From positions 122,023-170,650 of the forward strand of contig NZ_VTHJ01000011.1 of the NCBI RefSeq assembly GCF_008386495.1: a stretch of DNA of 48,628 nt, given 5' to 3'. Shown here in pieces: positions 11,418-23,100 of this stretch. The stretch comes from Streptomyces tailanensis. Its GTDB lineage: Bacteria; Actinomycetota; Actinomycetes; Streptomycetales; Streptomycetaceae. The notes under the pieces were generated by a model. The model saw only the letters and a program-made list of their open reading frames with translations. It ran no database searches and was not told the DNA's origin. How positions within the stretch are numbered: the stretch's first letter is position 1; every line of letters begins with the position of its first letter. The position numbers were made by a program, and so were the translations under genes.

Positions 11418-11443
11418 AAACATACCGGGACAGCGGTATGTTT
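11418..11443. promoter_or_regulatory. Perfect autoregulatory-element (ARE) palindrome upstream of the P450
   Basis: AAACATACC (11418-11426), spacer GGGACAGC, GGTATGTTT (11435-11443): a perfect 9-8-9 inverted repeat, 49-74 bases upstream of the P450 start. This is the form of the sites bound by ArpA/ScbR-type receptors. Related sites at 41656-41681 and 41864-41889 share the left arm AAACATACC exactly. Confidence 0.85.
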
Positions 11444-11550
11444 TGTAGGGCGAGCGTTCAACTGTTCAGGGTGGGGTGGGGTGGGGTGGTGTGCATGAGT
11501 GAGGGCCGCGCGATGCCGGTTGGCTTCGCGCGGCCCTGGGTTTGGGCTGG

Positions 11551-11662
11551 TCGCGCCCACGCGGCGGAGCCGCAAATCGACACAGCCCCGCGCCCCTGAA
11601 AAAGCGGGCTGCGCCCGGCTTTTTCAACGGCCCGCAGGGCCGTTGTCTTCAGGGGCGCGGGG
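11551..11662. repeat. Composite repeat with two hairpins; likely terminator of the NRPS/MbtH transcript
   Basis: Starts with the CGCCCACGCGGCGGAGCC repeat (11551-11597). It continues with hairpin AAAAAGCGGGC / GCCCGGCTTTTT (about 11599-11624), hairpin CAACGGCCC / GGGCCGTTG (11625-11645) and the arm TTCAGGGGCGCGGGG, which is the inverted complement of CCCCGCGCCCCTGAA at the left. It stands between the MbtH stop (11678) and the P450 promoter, well placed to end the leftward operon. Its second half matches window positions 1-75. Confidence 0.7.
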
Positions 11663-11677
11663 ACCCCTCCCGAGTTC

Positions 11678-11893
11678 TCAGGCGGCGGTCATGGCCTCGC
11701 GCAGGGTCTTGGGGCGGAGGTCGGTCCAGTGGTGCTCTATGTACTCCAGGCACTCCTGGCGGCCGGCCTCGGCGAACACCACCCGCCAACCCGCGGGGAC
11801 CTGGGTGAAGGTGGGCCACAGGGAGTGCTGGTCCTCGTCGTTGACGAGGACGTGGAACGTGCCGTTGGGGTCGTCGAACGGGTTGGTGCTCAT
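11678..11893 (-). CDS. MbtH-like protein (NRPS adenylation chaperone)
   Basis: The 71-residue protein has all MbtH signatures: [29 protein letters not shown], and a C-terminal HWTDLRP. MbtH proteins bind A domains and are often needed for their solubility and activity. It lies 41 bases downstream of the ornithine hydroxylase, in the same direction. The likely partners are the four matching A domains of the giant synthetase and the Ser A domain. The start ATG at 11893 follows AAAGGAG. Confidence 0.96.
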   Translation of the reverse strand: MSTNPFDDPNGTFHVLVNDEDQHSLWPTFTQVPAGWRVVFAEAGRQECLEYIEHHWTDLRPKTLREAMTAA

Positions 11894-11934
11894 GGTGAGT
11901 TCAGCTCCTTTGAGTGGTCAGTTTTGGCGGTTGC

Positions 11935-13251
11935 TCAGACCTTTGCGTGTTGGCGGGACGCCAGGTCTATCGCTATCGCGTCCGCTATCTCGCCGCTGCG
12001 GATGGCGATGTTGGAGAGGAGGGAGGAGGCCAGGCCGTGGGTGTGTTCCGTGCCGCCCTGGAGGTAGATGCCCACGTTCAGGTCGGGGGTCGTGACCAGG
12101 CGGTAGTCGCGTTCTACTCGGAGGCGGCCCTCGTCGTCGCGCAGGCAGTACGGGGCCAGGTCGCCCAGCAGGGTCGTGGGGTCCATGGAGTCGTAGCCGG
12201 TGGCGAAGACGATCGCGTCGACGTCGAGGGCGTAGGCCGAGTCGTCCCGTACGGAGTGCATCGTGAGGTGGGCGCCTTCGGGGGTCGGGGCCACGGTTCG
12301 GACCCTCGACAGGTTCAGCAGGTGGAGGCGCTTGATGCGGGCCACCTCGTCGTCGTACGCGCGCTGGTAGAGGTCGCGGATGACCTCGTCGTCGGCTACG
12401 CCGTAGTTGGTGTTGCGGTGGTAGCGCCAGAACGCGTCGCGGGTGCGGTCGGTGCCGCCGTAGTAGTCGTCTACGGCGTCGGCGTCGAAGATGCGGTTGG
12501 CGTAGGGGGTGTCGTCGGCGATCGAGTAGCCGTACGACGGCATGATCGCGTAGACCTCGGCGTGCGGGACGGTGTCGTAGACGAACCGGGTGATCTCGGC
12601 GGCGCTCTGGCCGGCGCCGACGACGGCGAAGCGGCGGATCCGGGACTTGTCGAGGGTGTGGAAGCGGCCGAGGAACTCGGAGCTGTGCCAGACGCGTTCG
12701 CCGCGGTCGATGCCGGTGGGCATCTTGGGGACGAGGCCCGTGGAGATGACGAGGTTGCGCGCCTCGACGAGGCGGGTGCCGCCGCGCGGGGCGTTGTCCT
12801 GCACCTCGACGCGTACGGTGTCGATGGCGCCGTCGCCCGGGTGACCGTCGGGGAGGTGGACCGCGCTCACCTCGGAGTTGTAGGTGACGCGGTCCGAGAA
12901 ACTGGACTCGGCCCATTCGAGATAGTCGTGGAATTCGTTCCGGGTGGGGAAGAAGTCCTGGTTGTTCACGAACTGGGCGAGGCGGCCGACGGCGTGCAGA
13001 TAGGCGATGAAGCTCCACTGGGAGGCCGGGTTGCGGAAGGTCGCCAGGTCCTTCAGGAAGGAGATCTGCATCTTGGTGTCCGGCAGCAGCATGTTGCGGT
13101 GCCAGCCGAGGGAGGGCTGCTTCTCGAAGAAGGCCGCGGTGAGGGGGTTTTCGCCCTTTCCTCGCTGCTCCTCCAGGGCTATGGCGAGCGAAAGGTTGGC
13201 CGGGCCGAAGCCAATTCCCACGACCTCGTACGCTTCGGTGTGAGCTTCCAT
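11935..13251 (-). CDS. L-ornithine N5-monooxygenase (KtzI-like)
   Basis: The 438-residue class B flavin N-hydroxylase makes N5-hydroxyornithine. Motifs in order: FAD-binding GIGFGPANLSLAIA at residues 12-25, the substrate region MLLPDTKMQISFLKDL, NADPH-binding AVVGAGQSAAEITRFV, and the C-terminal ATGYDSMDP. The length matches SidA/PvdA/KtzI enzymes. Such genes often serve hydroxamate siderophores, but here no formyl- or acetyl-transferase is nearby. A KtzT-like protein lies 95 bases upstream in the same direction, so the product is more likely the precursor of piperazic acid, as in kutzneride biosynthesis. The start at 13251 follows GGGAGA. The ornithine supply genes argCJBD are 3 kb downstream. 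Confidence 0.93.
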   Translation of the reverse strand: MEAHTEAYEVVGIGFGPANLSLAIALEEQRGKGENPLTAAFFEKQPSLGWHRNMLLPDTKMQISFLKDLATFRNPASQWSFIAYLHAVGRLAQFVNNQDFFPTRNEFHDYLEWAESSFSDRVTYNSEVSAVHLPDGHPGDGAIDTVRVEVQDNAPRGGTRLVEARNLVISTGLVPKMPTGIDRGERVWHSSEFLGRFHTLDKSRIRRFAVVGAGQSAAEITRFVYDTVPHAEVYAIMPSYGYSIADDTPYANRIFDADAVDDYYGGTDRTRDAFWRYHRNTNYGVADDEVIRDLYQRAYDDEVARIKRLHLLNLSRVRTVAPTPEGAHLTMHSVRDDSAYALDVDAIVFATGYDSMDPTTLLGDLAPYCLRDDEGRLRVERDYRLVTTPDLNVGIYLQGGTEHTHGLASSLLSNIAIRSGEIADAIAIDLASRQHAKV

Positions 13252-13346
13252 GAATTCTCCCGCGAGTGGTGTGCTGGAAAGGTACGTCGCGTCTTTTTCA
13301 GGCGTCAACGAACGGCTGTGGCTGGACAGTTGAACTGGACAGCGGT

Positions 13347-14042
13347 TCAGTGGTGGACCGGGCAGCCCTTGATCGTGCCCGTCTTCTCCATGCGGTCCAT
13401 GAGGCCGGCCGTTTCGCGGTACTGCGTGGAGTCGCGCAGGGCGAAGTCCTCGCGGACCCGGTCCCGGATTTCCTGGTCCTGTTCCTGGCTGAGCTTGAAC
13501 ATGCCCTCGGCGCCGGTGATCCGGACGCGGAAGGCGCCGACCGCGGGCAGGATCGTCGCGAAGTAGTCGATGGAGCGGGACATGTCCCAGGCCTTCTCGG
13601 CCCCGAAGTCCCGTTCGTAGGCCTTCACGGTGTCCTTGCAGACCTCCAGTGAGTCCTCGCCGGGGGCGGCGGCCTCGATCTTCTGGAAGACGCCATGGAC
13701 GTGGACGGAGGTGAAGTCCCAGGTGGGTGCGGCGGGCGTGATGTCGTACACGGTGGGCGACACATAGGCGTGCGGCCCGGTGAAGGTGATGAGGACGGGG
13801 GTGCCGGTCTCCAGGGCCGTCCAGTGCGGGTTCTCCCTGTTCATATGGCCGATGAGCCGGCCGCCGGCCAGGTTCTCGGTCCACTCGCCGGTCCACTCCG
13901 GGTCACGGATGACAGGAAGGTGGGTGGCGTAGGGGTCGGCGTCGGCGGGGCCGTTGGATACCAGCAGGGCGAAGGGGTTGAGGCGGATCAGCTCGGTCAT
14001 CCACGAGCCGTCCGGCTCCCGGTACGGTTCGGGAACGAACAT
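13347..14042 (-). CDS. Piperazate synthase (KtzT-like, PaiB/FMN-binding-fold family)
   Basis: The 231-residue protein begins MFVPEPYREPD and has the split-barrel sequence of the PaiB family (YATHLPVIRD, GHMNRENPHW, VLITFTGPHAYVSPTVY, WDFTSVHVHGVF). It is about the length of KtzT. KtzT and its relatives are heme proteins of this fold that close N5-hydroxyornithine to L-piperazic acid by N-N bond formation. Annotation pipelines often call them FMN-binding negative transcriptional regulators. The assignment rests on the fold plus the adjacent ornithine hydroxylase and the four matching A domains downstream of the same precursor. The start at 14042 has a modest GGTAGG. It lies 116 bases after the giant NRPS gene, with a hairpin between. 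Confidence 0.88.
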   Translation of the reverse strand: MFVPEPYREPDGSWMTELIRLNPFALLVSNGPADADPYATHLPVIRDPEWTGEWTENLAGGRLIGHMNRENPHWTALETGTPVLITFTGPHAYVSPTVYDITPAAPTWDFTSVHVHGVFQKIEAAAPGEDSLEVCKDTVKAYERDFGAEKAWDMSRSIDYFATILPAVGAFRVRITGAEGMFKLSQEQDQEIRDRVREDFALRDSTQYRETAGLMDRMEKTGTIKGCPVHH

Positions 14043-14079
14043 TCGGACCTACCAATTCTCGGCGCTTGGGAGGGTTTTT

Positions 14080-14120
14080 CCGTCCCCGGGGCGTTCCTTG
14101 TGGGTTCGCCCCGGGGACGG
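14080..14120 (-). terminator. Stem-loop between the NRPS and piperazate-synthase genes
   Basis: A 14-bp perfect stem, CCGTCCCCGGGGCG with its complement (14107-14120), 38 bases after the NRPS stop. It has no U-tract on the minus strand. It may end or attenuate the NRPS message, giving ktzT/ktzI/mbtH their own promoter in 14043-14079. Confidence 0.5.
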
Positions 14121-14158
14121 ATTCGCGGGGCCGGGGGGTGAGGGCTCCCGCGAGGGGG

Positions 14159-17100
14159 TCAGGACGGTTTGCCGCCCCGGGCCTTGTCGAGCTCGTCGAG
14201 CTTGTGGCCGATGACTTCCGCCATTCCGGCGGCGTGCGCCGGAAGGCACATCTCGTGGTGGGTGCTGTGGATGTCGTACGCCGTCACCTTTCCGTCGACG
14301 TACGGCTTCCACTGGCCCGTGTAAGGCGCCTCGGGGTTCAGTGTCGCGTTGAAGAAGAGGACGTCGCCCTGGAATACGGGCGGGGTGAACCTCTTCAGCA
14401 GGTCGACATGGTGGACCACGAATTCCGAGGACCGCTCCAGGAGGTTCTCCTGGTCCGTGCCGTCGAGTTCTCCGACGAATTCGCCGAGGAGGCCGCGTAC
14501 CTGGGCCAGTTCGAGATCCGGGTCGTTCGCGAAGTGGCCGCTCGGTGCCGCGTCGAGCAGGCCGAGGAGGGCTACTTCGTGGCCCCTGCGCTGGAGTTCC
14601 GCGGCCATCGCGTGGACGACCGCTCCGCCGAAGGACCAGCCGATCAGGTGATACGGTCCCTCGGGCTGAACAGAGAGTATCTCTCCGACGTATTCCGTCA
14701 CCAGGGATTCGAGGGAATTCGGCAGTGCGGAATTCAGCGGTACGGAATTCCCGGCCGGACCGGAGGACCACGCCGGCGACTGGATTCCGTACGCCGGCCG
14801 GTCCGCGGGCAGGTGCCCGGCGAAGGACAGGTACGGCCAGGCGAGTCCGCCGGTGAGGTGCGCGAACCACAGGGGTTCCCGGTCGCCGTCGGCCTTGATG
14901 GTGAGCACGCGGGCGAACGGGTCCGTGTTCTCCCGTGCCGTCCGGGCTCCGTGCGCGGCCAGCCCGGCCACCGTGGGCGCCTGGAACACCGCCCGCATGG
15001 GCAGCGCCAGGCCCAGCTCCCGGCGGACGCGGCTGACCAGCCGGGCCGCGAGCAGGGAGTGGCCGCCGAGGGCGAAGAAGTCGTCGTCGATGCCGACCTT
15101 CTGCAGGCCCAGTACGTCCGCGAAGAGGGCCGCCAGGGTCTCCTCGCGGGCCGTGCGGGGCGCCCGGTAGGCCTCGCCGGTGAACTCGGGTTCGGGCAGC
15201 GCCCGGTGGTCGAGCTTGCCGTTCGGGGCCAGCGGCAGCCGGTCCAGGTGCACGAAGGCGGAGGGGACCATGAACTCCGGGAGCCCGGCGGTCACATGGG
15301 CGCGCAGTTCCTCGGTGTCGAGGTCCGGGGTGGCCGGTACGACGTAGGCGACGAGCCGCCCGGTGTTCCCGTGGGGCCCAGGGGGTGTTTCGAAAGTCCT
15401 GTGCGGTGCCCGCGGTGTCCGGTGCGTGCCCTCGGCGTGCCGCACGAAGGCCCTCGATGGGGGTCCCCCCGCTCGAGCGAAGCCGGGAGTGGGGGAGACG
15501 CTACTTGAGTCTTTGGCCGGTGCGGCGGTGGAGGCCCCTCCCGCTCGAGCGAAGCCGAGAGTGGGGGAGTGTGCCGGGCGCCGCGGGTGCTGTGCGGGAC
15601 TTTCGAAGCACCCCCTGACGACCACCACCGCCCGGTCGACGCCCGGGTGGGCCGTCAGGGCCGCCTCCACCTCGCCCGGTTCGACCCGGAAGCCCCGCAC
15701 CTTGACCTGGACGTCACCGCGGCCGGCGTACTCCAGCCGCCCGTCCGCGTTCCAGCGGGCCAGGTCGCCCGTGCGGTACATCCGTGAGCCGGGCGGGCCG
15801 AACGGGTCGGCCACGAAGCGGTCGGCGGTCAGGTCGGGCCGTCCGCGATAGCCCCGGCCGACGTTTCCGGCGACGTACAACTCGCCCACCGCGCCCGGCG
15901 GTACGGGGGTCAGTCCGGGGCCGAGGATGTACGCCCGCATGTTGGCGAGCGGGGCTCCGATCGGAGTACTGCCGCCGGTGAGTTCGGTCGTGGAGGCGTC
16001 GAAGAGGGTGGCGTAGAAGCTCTCCGTCTGGCCGTACGCGTTGATCACGCGTACCTCCGGGAAGGCCTCCCGCACCCGCCGTACGAGCCCGGTCGACAGG
16101 CCCTCGCCCGCGAAGACCAGGGTGTCCACGGAGGTGGTGCCGGCGAGCTGGTCGACGAGTTCGGCGAAGACCGACGGGACCGTGCTGATCACGGCGCCCT
16201 GCCAGGCGTCCCGCTCCCCCAGCGCCAGCACGTCGCGGACGATCTCGACGGTGCCGCCGTGGGCGAGCGTGGTGAACAGTTCGAAGACGGAGACGTCGAA
16301 GTTGATCGACGTGCCCGCGAGCATCCGCCGCCCTGGGGCCATGCCCACCGGGCCGGCCAGCCGCAGTACGCCGTTGACCACGTTGGCGTGCGTGATCGCG
16401 ACGCCCTTCGGGGTGCCCGTCGAGCCCGACGTGTACATCACGTACGCGAGGTTGTCCGGGTGGACCGGGCGGCCGAGGTCGGTGTCGTCGGCCGGGAGGA
16501 CCAGTTCGTCGAGGTGGAGCTTCGGTGTCGTGGTCTCCGGGAGGACGTTCGCTGTCCCGGTGTCCGTGAGGACCAGCTGAGGCCGGGCCTCGCCGAGGAT
16601 GTACTCCAGGCGGTGGCTCGGGTACTTGGGGTCGATCGGAAGGTAGGCACCGCCCGCCTTCAGGACCGCGAGCAGGGCCACCGCCAGGTCGAGGGTGCGG
16701 GGCAGGGCCACGGCCACGACCGTCTCCGGGCCGACGCCGTGTCCGACGAGCTCACGGGCGAGCCGGTTGGCCGCCGCGTTCAGCTCGGCGTACGTCAGCG
16801 TCGTCCCGCCGTACTCGACGGCCGACGCGTCCGGGGTGGCCGCGGCCTGCCGCTCGACCAGCCCGGCGACGGTCACCCCGGGCGTCGGCGCCGCCGTGCC
16901 GCTCAGCTCGGTGAGCCGCTCGTGCTCGGCCGGTTCGAGGAGGTCCACCGCGCCGACCGGCACCGACGGGTCGGCGGCCATCTGACGCAGGACGCGGACC
17001 AGCCGGTCGCCCAGCGCCTCGACGGTCTTCAGGTCGAAGACGCCCCGCTGGTACTGGAGCACCAGCTGGAGATGCGGATCGGCGGCCGCCATGACCGTCA

Positions 17101-20100
17101 GCGGGTAGTGCGTACCCGAGAACGGGCGGATGCCGGTGAAGGCGATCCCGGCCGCGCTGTTGGCGGAGTCGATGCCCTCCTTGTCCACCGGGAAGGACTC
17201 GAACACGACGAGGGTGTCGAACAGCGTGCTCAGGCCGGTGGTCCGGTGGATCTCGCTCAGCCCGTGGTGATGGTGGTCGAGCAGTGCGGCCTGGCGGCGC
17301 TGGAGGCCGGTGAGCAGGTCGGCCAGGGTGTCGCCGGGGCCGTACTCGACGCGTACGGGCAGGGTGTTGATGAACAGGCCGACCATCGAGTCGACGTCCG
17401 TGACCGTGGGCGGGCGGCCGGAGACCGTCGCGCCGAAGACGACGTCCTGGCGGTTCGTCAGGCGGCCGAGGAGCACCGCCCAGGCGGCCTGCACGAGGGT
17501 GTTGACGGTGATGCCGAGTTCGGAGGCGCGGCGGTTGAGGGCGCGGGCCTCGTCGAGCGGCAGGCGGACGTCGAGCTGGCCGACACCGAGGTCGTCGCCG
17601 GTCAGGGTCTGCGGGGCGAGGAGCGTAGGTTCCTCCACGCCCTCCAGTTCCGCCGCCCAGGCTCGGGCCGTCTCGGCGTGGTCCTGCTCGGCGAGCCAGG
17701 TGAGGAAGTCCTTGAAGCCCCGGGTGCGGGGCAGGACGGACGGGTCGCCGGCCGAGCCGTACAGGTGGAGCAGTTCCTGCATGAGGATCGGGAAGGACCA
17801 GCCGTCGAACAGCACGTGGTGGGCCGTCAGGACCAGTTCGGAGCGGTCGTCGGTCATCCGGACCAGCGACAGCCGCAGCAGCGGTGGGGCCGCCGGGTCG
17901 AAGTGCGCCTTGTGGTCCGCCGCGAGGAAGCGTTCGAACGCCTCCTCCCGTTCCGCCTCGGGGAGTTCGCGCAGGTCCACCTCCCTCCAAGGGAGGGCTA
18001 CGCCGTCCACGACCGCCTGGAGCCGCGAGCCGGCCGCGTCCGTCACGAACGCCGCCCGCAGGTTCGGGTGCCGGTCCAGGACGGCCTGGCCCGCGGCCCG
18101 CATCCGGGCCGGGTCGATATGGCCGGAGACGTGGAACGCGATCTGCATCTGGTACGCGTCGTGTTCGGCGTCGTCGTCGAGGAGCGACTGGAAGAGGAGG
18201 CCGGACTGGAGTGCCGTGAGGGGCCAGACGTCGGTGAGGCCGGGGTACGTCCGCTCCCAGCGCTCTATGTCCTGCTGGGTGACGTCCACGAGGGGGAGGT
18301 CGGAGGGGGTGAGACCGCCGGCCTTCGGGTCCTCGGTGACGTGCCTGGTGATCGCGTGCAGGGCCTCCGACCAGAGGGTCATGAGGTCTTCGACCTCGGT
18401 GTGGGTGAGGATGCCGGTGGGGAAGCCGACGGAAGCGTCGAGCTGGGGGCCGAGGTCGGTGTCCATGACCGCCGAGTTGATTTCTATGGTGGTCATGGCG
18501 GGCATGTCGCCGAGGTCTGCGGCGAGGGTGACATCCGGGAGTTGGGTCCAGCCGAGGTTCCGTAGGTCTTCGGGCATGTCCGCGGATGAGAAGCGGCCGA
18601 GGTAGTTGAAGCCGATCTGTCCGGCGCCGCCCCCTAGCTGAGCCCTTGTTCCCTCGTTCAGGTAGCGCAGCAAGCCATAGCCCAGACCCTTGTCCGGGAT
18701 CGCCAGCAGCTGTTCCTTGATTGCCTTGACCACCGCGCCCGTTGTGCGGCCTCCCTCGAACGCCTCCTCCACGTCGAAGCCCGTCGTGTCCAGGCGGACC
18801 GGGTACATGCTCGTGAACCAGCCGACCGTGGACGACAGGTCCGCGCCCGGTACCACGTCCTGTTCGCGGCCGTGGCCCTCCAGGCGGATCAGCGTGGACG
18901 GTTCGTCCTGGCCCCGGATCCGGCGCCACTTGGTCACCGCCAGCGCCAGTGCCGCCAGCAGGCCGTCGTTGACCCCTCCGTGGAAGGCCGCCGGGACCTT
19001 CGTCAGCAGTGCCTCGGTGACCTCGACCGGGAGGCGGACCGACAGGTGGTCCAGGGTGGAGCGGGTGTCCGTGGCGGGGTCCAGGGGGCGGGAGCCCAGG
19101 AGAGGGTCGGGGCCGTCCAGGATGGCCTGCCACAGCTCCAACTCCGCTGTGCGCTGCGGCGAGTTCGCCTCCTCCATCAGGGCGTGTGTCCAGCGGCGTA
19201 CCGAGGTGCCCACCGCCGGGAGCTGGGCCGTGCCGTTCGCCTTCACCTGCTTCCATGCCTCGGCGAGGTCGGGAAGCAGGATGCGCCAGGAGACGCCGTC
19301 CACGACCAGGTGGTGCAGGGCGATCAGCAGCCGGCCAGGGACGTCGGCATCCGCCGGGTCGAACCAGACGAACTGGGCCATGGCCCCGGCCGCCGGGTTC
19401 AACCGGCCCGTCGCCGCGTCGAGTTCCGTGGCCGCCGTACGCAGCCACTCCTCGTCCCAGGCGCCGTCGCACTCGACCCGTCGTATCAGCGCGGCCGTGT
19501 CCACCGAACCCGGCGGGGCCACCTCCAAGCTCTCCCCGACCAACCGCGACCTGAGCAGGTCGTGGCGGTCGAAGACAGCGTTCAGGGTCGCTGCGAAACC
19601 GTCCCCGTCGATGCCCTGCGGGAGTTCCAACGGCAGCGACATCGAGAAGCGGTCGAAGTGGCCGCCCAACTCCAGCATGTACTGGGCGATCGGGAGCAGC
19701 GGCAGGGTGCCCGTGCCGCCGCCGTCGAACTCCTCCAGGAGCACGGCGGTGCCGGTCGTGCGGGCCACGCGGGCGAGTTCGGCGACCGTTCGGTGTTCGA
19801 AGATCTCGCGCGGGGTGACCTCGACGCCCTGGGCGCGGGCCCGGGTGACGACCTGGATGGAGCGGATGGAGTCGCCGCCGACGGCGAAGAAGTCGTCGTC
19901 GATGCCGATGCGGGCGTGGCCCAGGACGTCGGCGTAGACGGCGGCGAGGGTCTCCTCCTCGGGGGTCCGGGGGGCCCGGTACTCCCCGCCGCTGAACTCC
20001 GGTTCGGGCAGTGCCTTGTGGTCGAGCTTGCCGTTCGGGGCGAGCGGCAGCCGGTCGATGACCACGAAGGCGGCCGGGACCATGAACTCCGGCAGCCGGT

Positions 20101-23100
20101 CGCCGACGAAGCCGCGCAGGTCGCGGGAGGTGAGCCCGGCGGTGAGGTCGAAGTCGGTGCCGCCGAGGTCCTGGCCGGCGCCGCTCGACCCGGCCTCCGC
20201 CGGGACGACGTAGCCGACGAGTTGCTTGCTCTTGCCGTGTTCGCGGACCACGACCGCCGCCTGGGCGACGCCCGGGTGCGCGGTGATGGCGGCCTCGACC
20301 TCGCCGGGCTCGATGCGGAAGCCGCGCACCTTGACCTGGGAGTCGGCGCGGCCCGCGTACTCCAGCTGACCGTCCGCGTTCCAGCGGGCCAGGTCGCCCG
20401 TGCGGTACATCCGGGAGCCGGGCGGGCCGAACGGGTCGGCCACGAAGCGCTCGGCGGTGAGGTCCGGGCGGCCCCGGTAGCCGCGGCTGATGTCGCCGGC
20501 GATGTACAGCTCGCCGGCCACGCCCACGGGGGCGGGGGCGAAGCCGGGGCCGAGGACGTACGCCCGCATGTTGCCGAGCGGGGTGCCGATGGGGGCGCTG
20601 CCCGTGCCGCCACCGGAGAAGCCGTTCGGCCCGTTCGCGGTGAACGTCGTGGCGTAGAAGGACTCGGTCTGGCCGTACGCGTTGATGACCCGTACGCCCG
20701 GGATCTGCTCGCGCATCCGTTCCACCAGCGTCGTGGGCAGGGCCTCACCCGCGAAGACGACCGTCTCGACGTCGAGCCGGCCCGCGAGCTGGTCGAGCAG
20801 CTCGGTGAAGGCCGAGGGCACGGTGGAGATCATCGTGCCGTTCCAGCTGTCGCGTTCGCCGAGGACGAGGACGTCCCGGACGATCTCGGCGCTGCCGCCG
20901 ACGCTCAGCGTGGTGAACAGTTCGAACACCGAGACGTCGAAGTTGATCGAGGTGCCCGCGAGGATCCGCGAGCCCTTCTTCACGCCGACCCTCGGGATCA
21001 GCCGCAGGACGCCGTTGACGATGTTGCGGTGGCTCAGGGAGACGCCCTTCGGCACGCCCGTCGAGCCCGAGGTGTACATGACGTACGCCAGGTTCTGCGG
21101 GTGGGCGGTGACCGGCAGGTTCTCCGGGGAGCGGTCCGTGAGGTCCAGCTCGTCGACGTACAGCTTCGGCACAGACACCGAAGGCAGTACGGAGACCGTC
21201 TCGGAGTCCGTCAGGACCAGGGTCGGGGCCGCCTCGGTGAGGATGTGGTCGAGGCGGTGGCTCGGGTACTTGGGGTCGATCGGGAGGTAGGCGCCGCCCG
21301 CCTTCAGTACGGCGAGCAGGGCGACGGCCAGTTCGGCGGTGCGCGGCAGGGACACCGCGACGAGCGTCTCGGGACCGACGCCACGGTCGACCAGTTCACG
21401 GGCGAGACGGTTGGCGCGGGCGTTCAGCTCCCAGTACGCGAGCGTGGTGTCGCCGGAGACGATCGCGACCGCGTCCGGGGTGGCCGCGACCTGCTTCTCG
21501 ACCAGTTCGGCGACCGTGAGGTGCGGGGTCGGCTCGGCGGTGTCGTTGAAGCGGTGCAGGACCTTGTCGCGCTCGGCCTCGTCGAGGAGGTCGACCGCGC
21601 CGACCCGGGCCGCCGGGGCGGCGACGAGCTGGCGCAGCACCCGGACGAAGCGGTCGGCGACGCGTTCGGCCGTCTCCCGGTCGAACAGGTCGGTGGCGTA
21701 CTCCAGCAGGCCCTCGACCTCGCGTCCGTCCGGGCCCGTCACCTCGGTGAGGTTGAAGAACAGGTCGAACTTGGCGGTGCCGGTCGGCGTCGGGACGTAA
21801 CTCACCGCGAGGCCCGGCAGGTCGAAGTCGGCCTGGGCGAAGTTCTGCCAGGCGAACATCACCTGGAACAGCGGGTGGTAGGCCGTGGACCGCTCGGGGT
21901 TGAGCAGTTCCACCAGGCGCTCGAAGGGGGCGTCCTGGTTGGCATACGCGGCCAGCGCCTTGTCGCGGACCTGGGCGATCAGTTCCTCGAAGGTGGGGTT
22001 GCCGGAGAGTTCGGCGCGCAGCACCCAGGTGTTGACGAAGAACCCGACCAGGTCGGCGAGGGCCTCGTCGGTGCGGCCTGCGATCGGGGAGCCGATCGGG
22101 ATGTCGTCGCCGCCGCCGAGCTGGTGCAGCAGGACCGCCAGCACGGACTGCATGACCATCGAGACGGTCACGTCATGCTCCCGCGCCAGCTTCTCCACCG
22201 CGGCGAGGAGTTCGTCGTCGATCGTGAAGTCGAGCATCTCGCCGCGGTGGCTCGCCTTCGGCGGGCGCGGGCGGTCGACGGGCAGGCGCAGCGGCTGCGG
22301 TACGGCGGCCAGTTCGCGGCGCCAGTACGACGACTGGCCGGCGAGCAGGCTGTCCGGGTCGGTGGCGTCGCCGAGCAGAGCGCGCTGCCAGAGCGTGTAG
22401 TCGGCGTACTGGACCGGCAGTTCGGCGAAGTCGGGCGCCCGGCCCTCGCGGCGGGCCGCGTAGGCGGTGGAGACGTCCCTGATCAGCGGGGCCATGGACT
22501 CGCCGTCGCCGGCGATGTGGTGGATGAGCAGCGTCAGCACGTGCTCGCCCGGTCCGCAGCGCAGGATGCCCGCGCGGACGGGGATGTCGTTCCCCAGGTC
22601 GAAGGTGTGCTGGGCCGCGCGGACGACCGCGTCCGTCAGGCCGTCGCCCGGTGCCACCTCGACGACCGGGACGGACAGGGTGTACTGCCCCGGCTCCAGG
22701 ACGATCTGGTAGCCGGCGCCGTCCGCGTCCTCCCCGTACACGGTCCGCAGGCTCTCGTGCCGGGCCACGACGTCCCGGATCGCCTCGGCGAGCGCCTCGG
22801 TGTCCAGGTCACCGGTCAGCCGCAGCGCCATCGGGATGTTGTACGTCGCCGAAGGGCCCTCGAACCGGTCGATGAACCACAGCCGGCGCTGGGCGAAGGA
22901 GAGCGGCAGCCGCTCGGGGCGGTTGCGGGCCCGGCGCAGCGGGGTGCGCACGGTGTCGCCCGAGGAGAGCTGTGCGGTGAGCTCGGCGACCGTCGGGGAG
23001 CCGAAGACCACCTTGATCGGGATCTCCACTCCCAACTCGGTGCGGATACGGCTGATCAGGCGGGTGGCGAGGAGGGAGTGGCCGCCCAGGTCGAAGAAGT

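Noticed and set aside
11935..13251. Hydroxamate siderophore pathway suggested by the ornithine N5-hydroxylase
   Set aside because: No acyl- or formyl-transferase, siderophore transporter or iron box was seen, and a KtzT-like gene is directly upstream; piperazate synthesis explains the gene better.
13321..13349. StrR-type binding site (GTTCAACTG near CAGCCGTTC) between the piperazate-synthase and hydroxylase genes
   Set aside because: Arms match poorly and the spacer is 8 rather than the 11 I recall for StrR sites; the stretch is better described as a short CTGGACAG direct repeat.
13347..14042. FMN-binding negative transcriptional regulator (PaiB-type label)
   Set aside because: The fold is the same, but position between the NRPS and the ornithine hydroxylase fits the KtzT enzyme; there is no helix-turn-helix.
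15379..15617. Frameshift or sequencing error in the fourth A domain
   Set aside because: The frame is kept on both sides, the extra length is exactly 240 bp, and the segment has matching inverted ends and known intergenic repeats, so it is an insertion.
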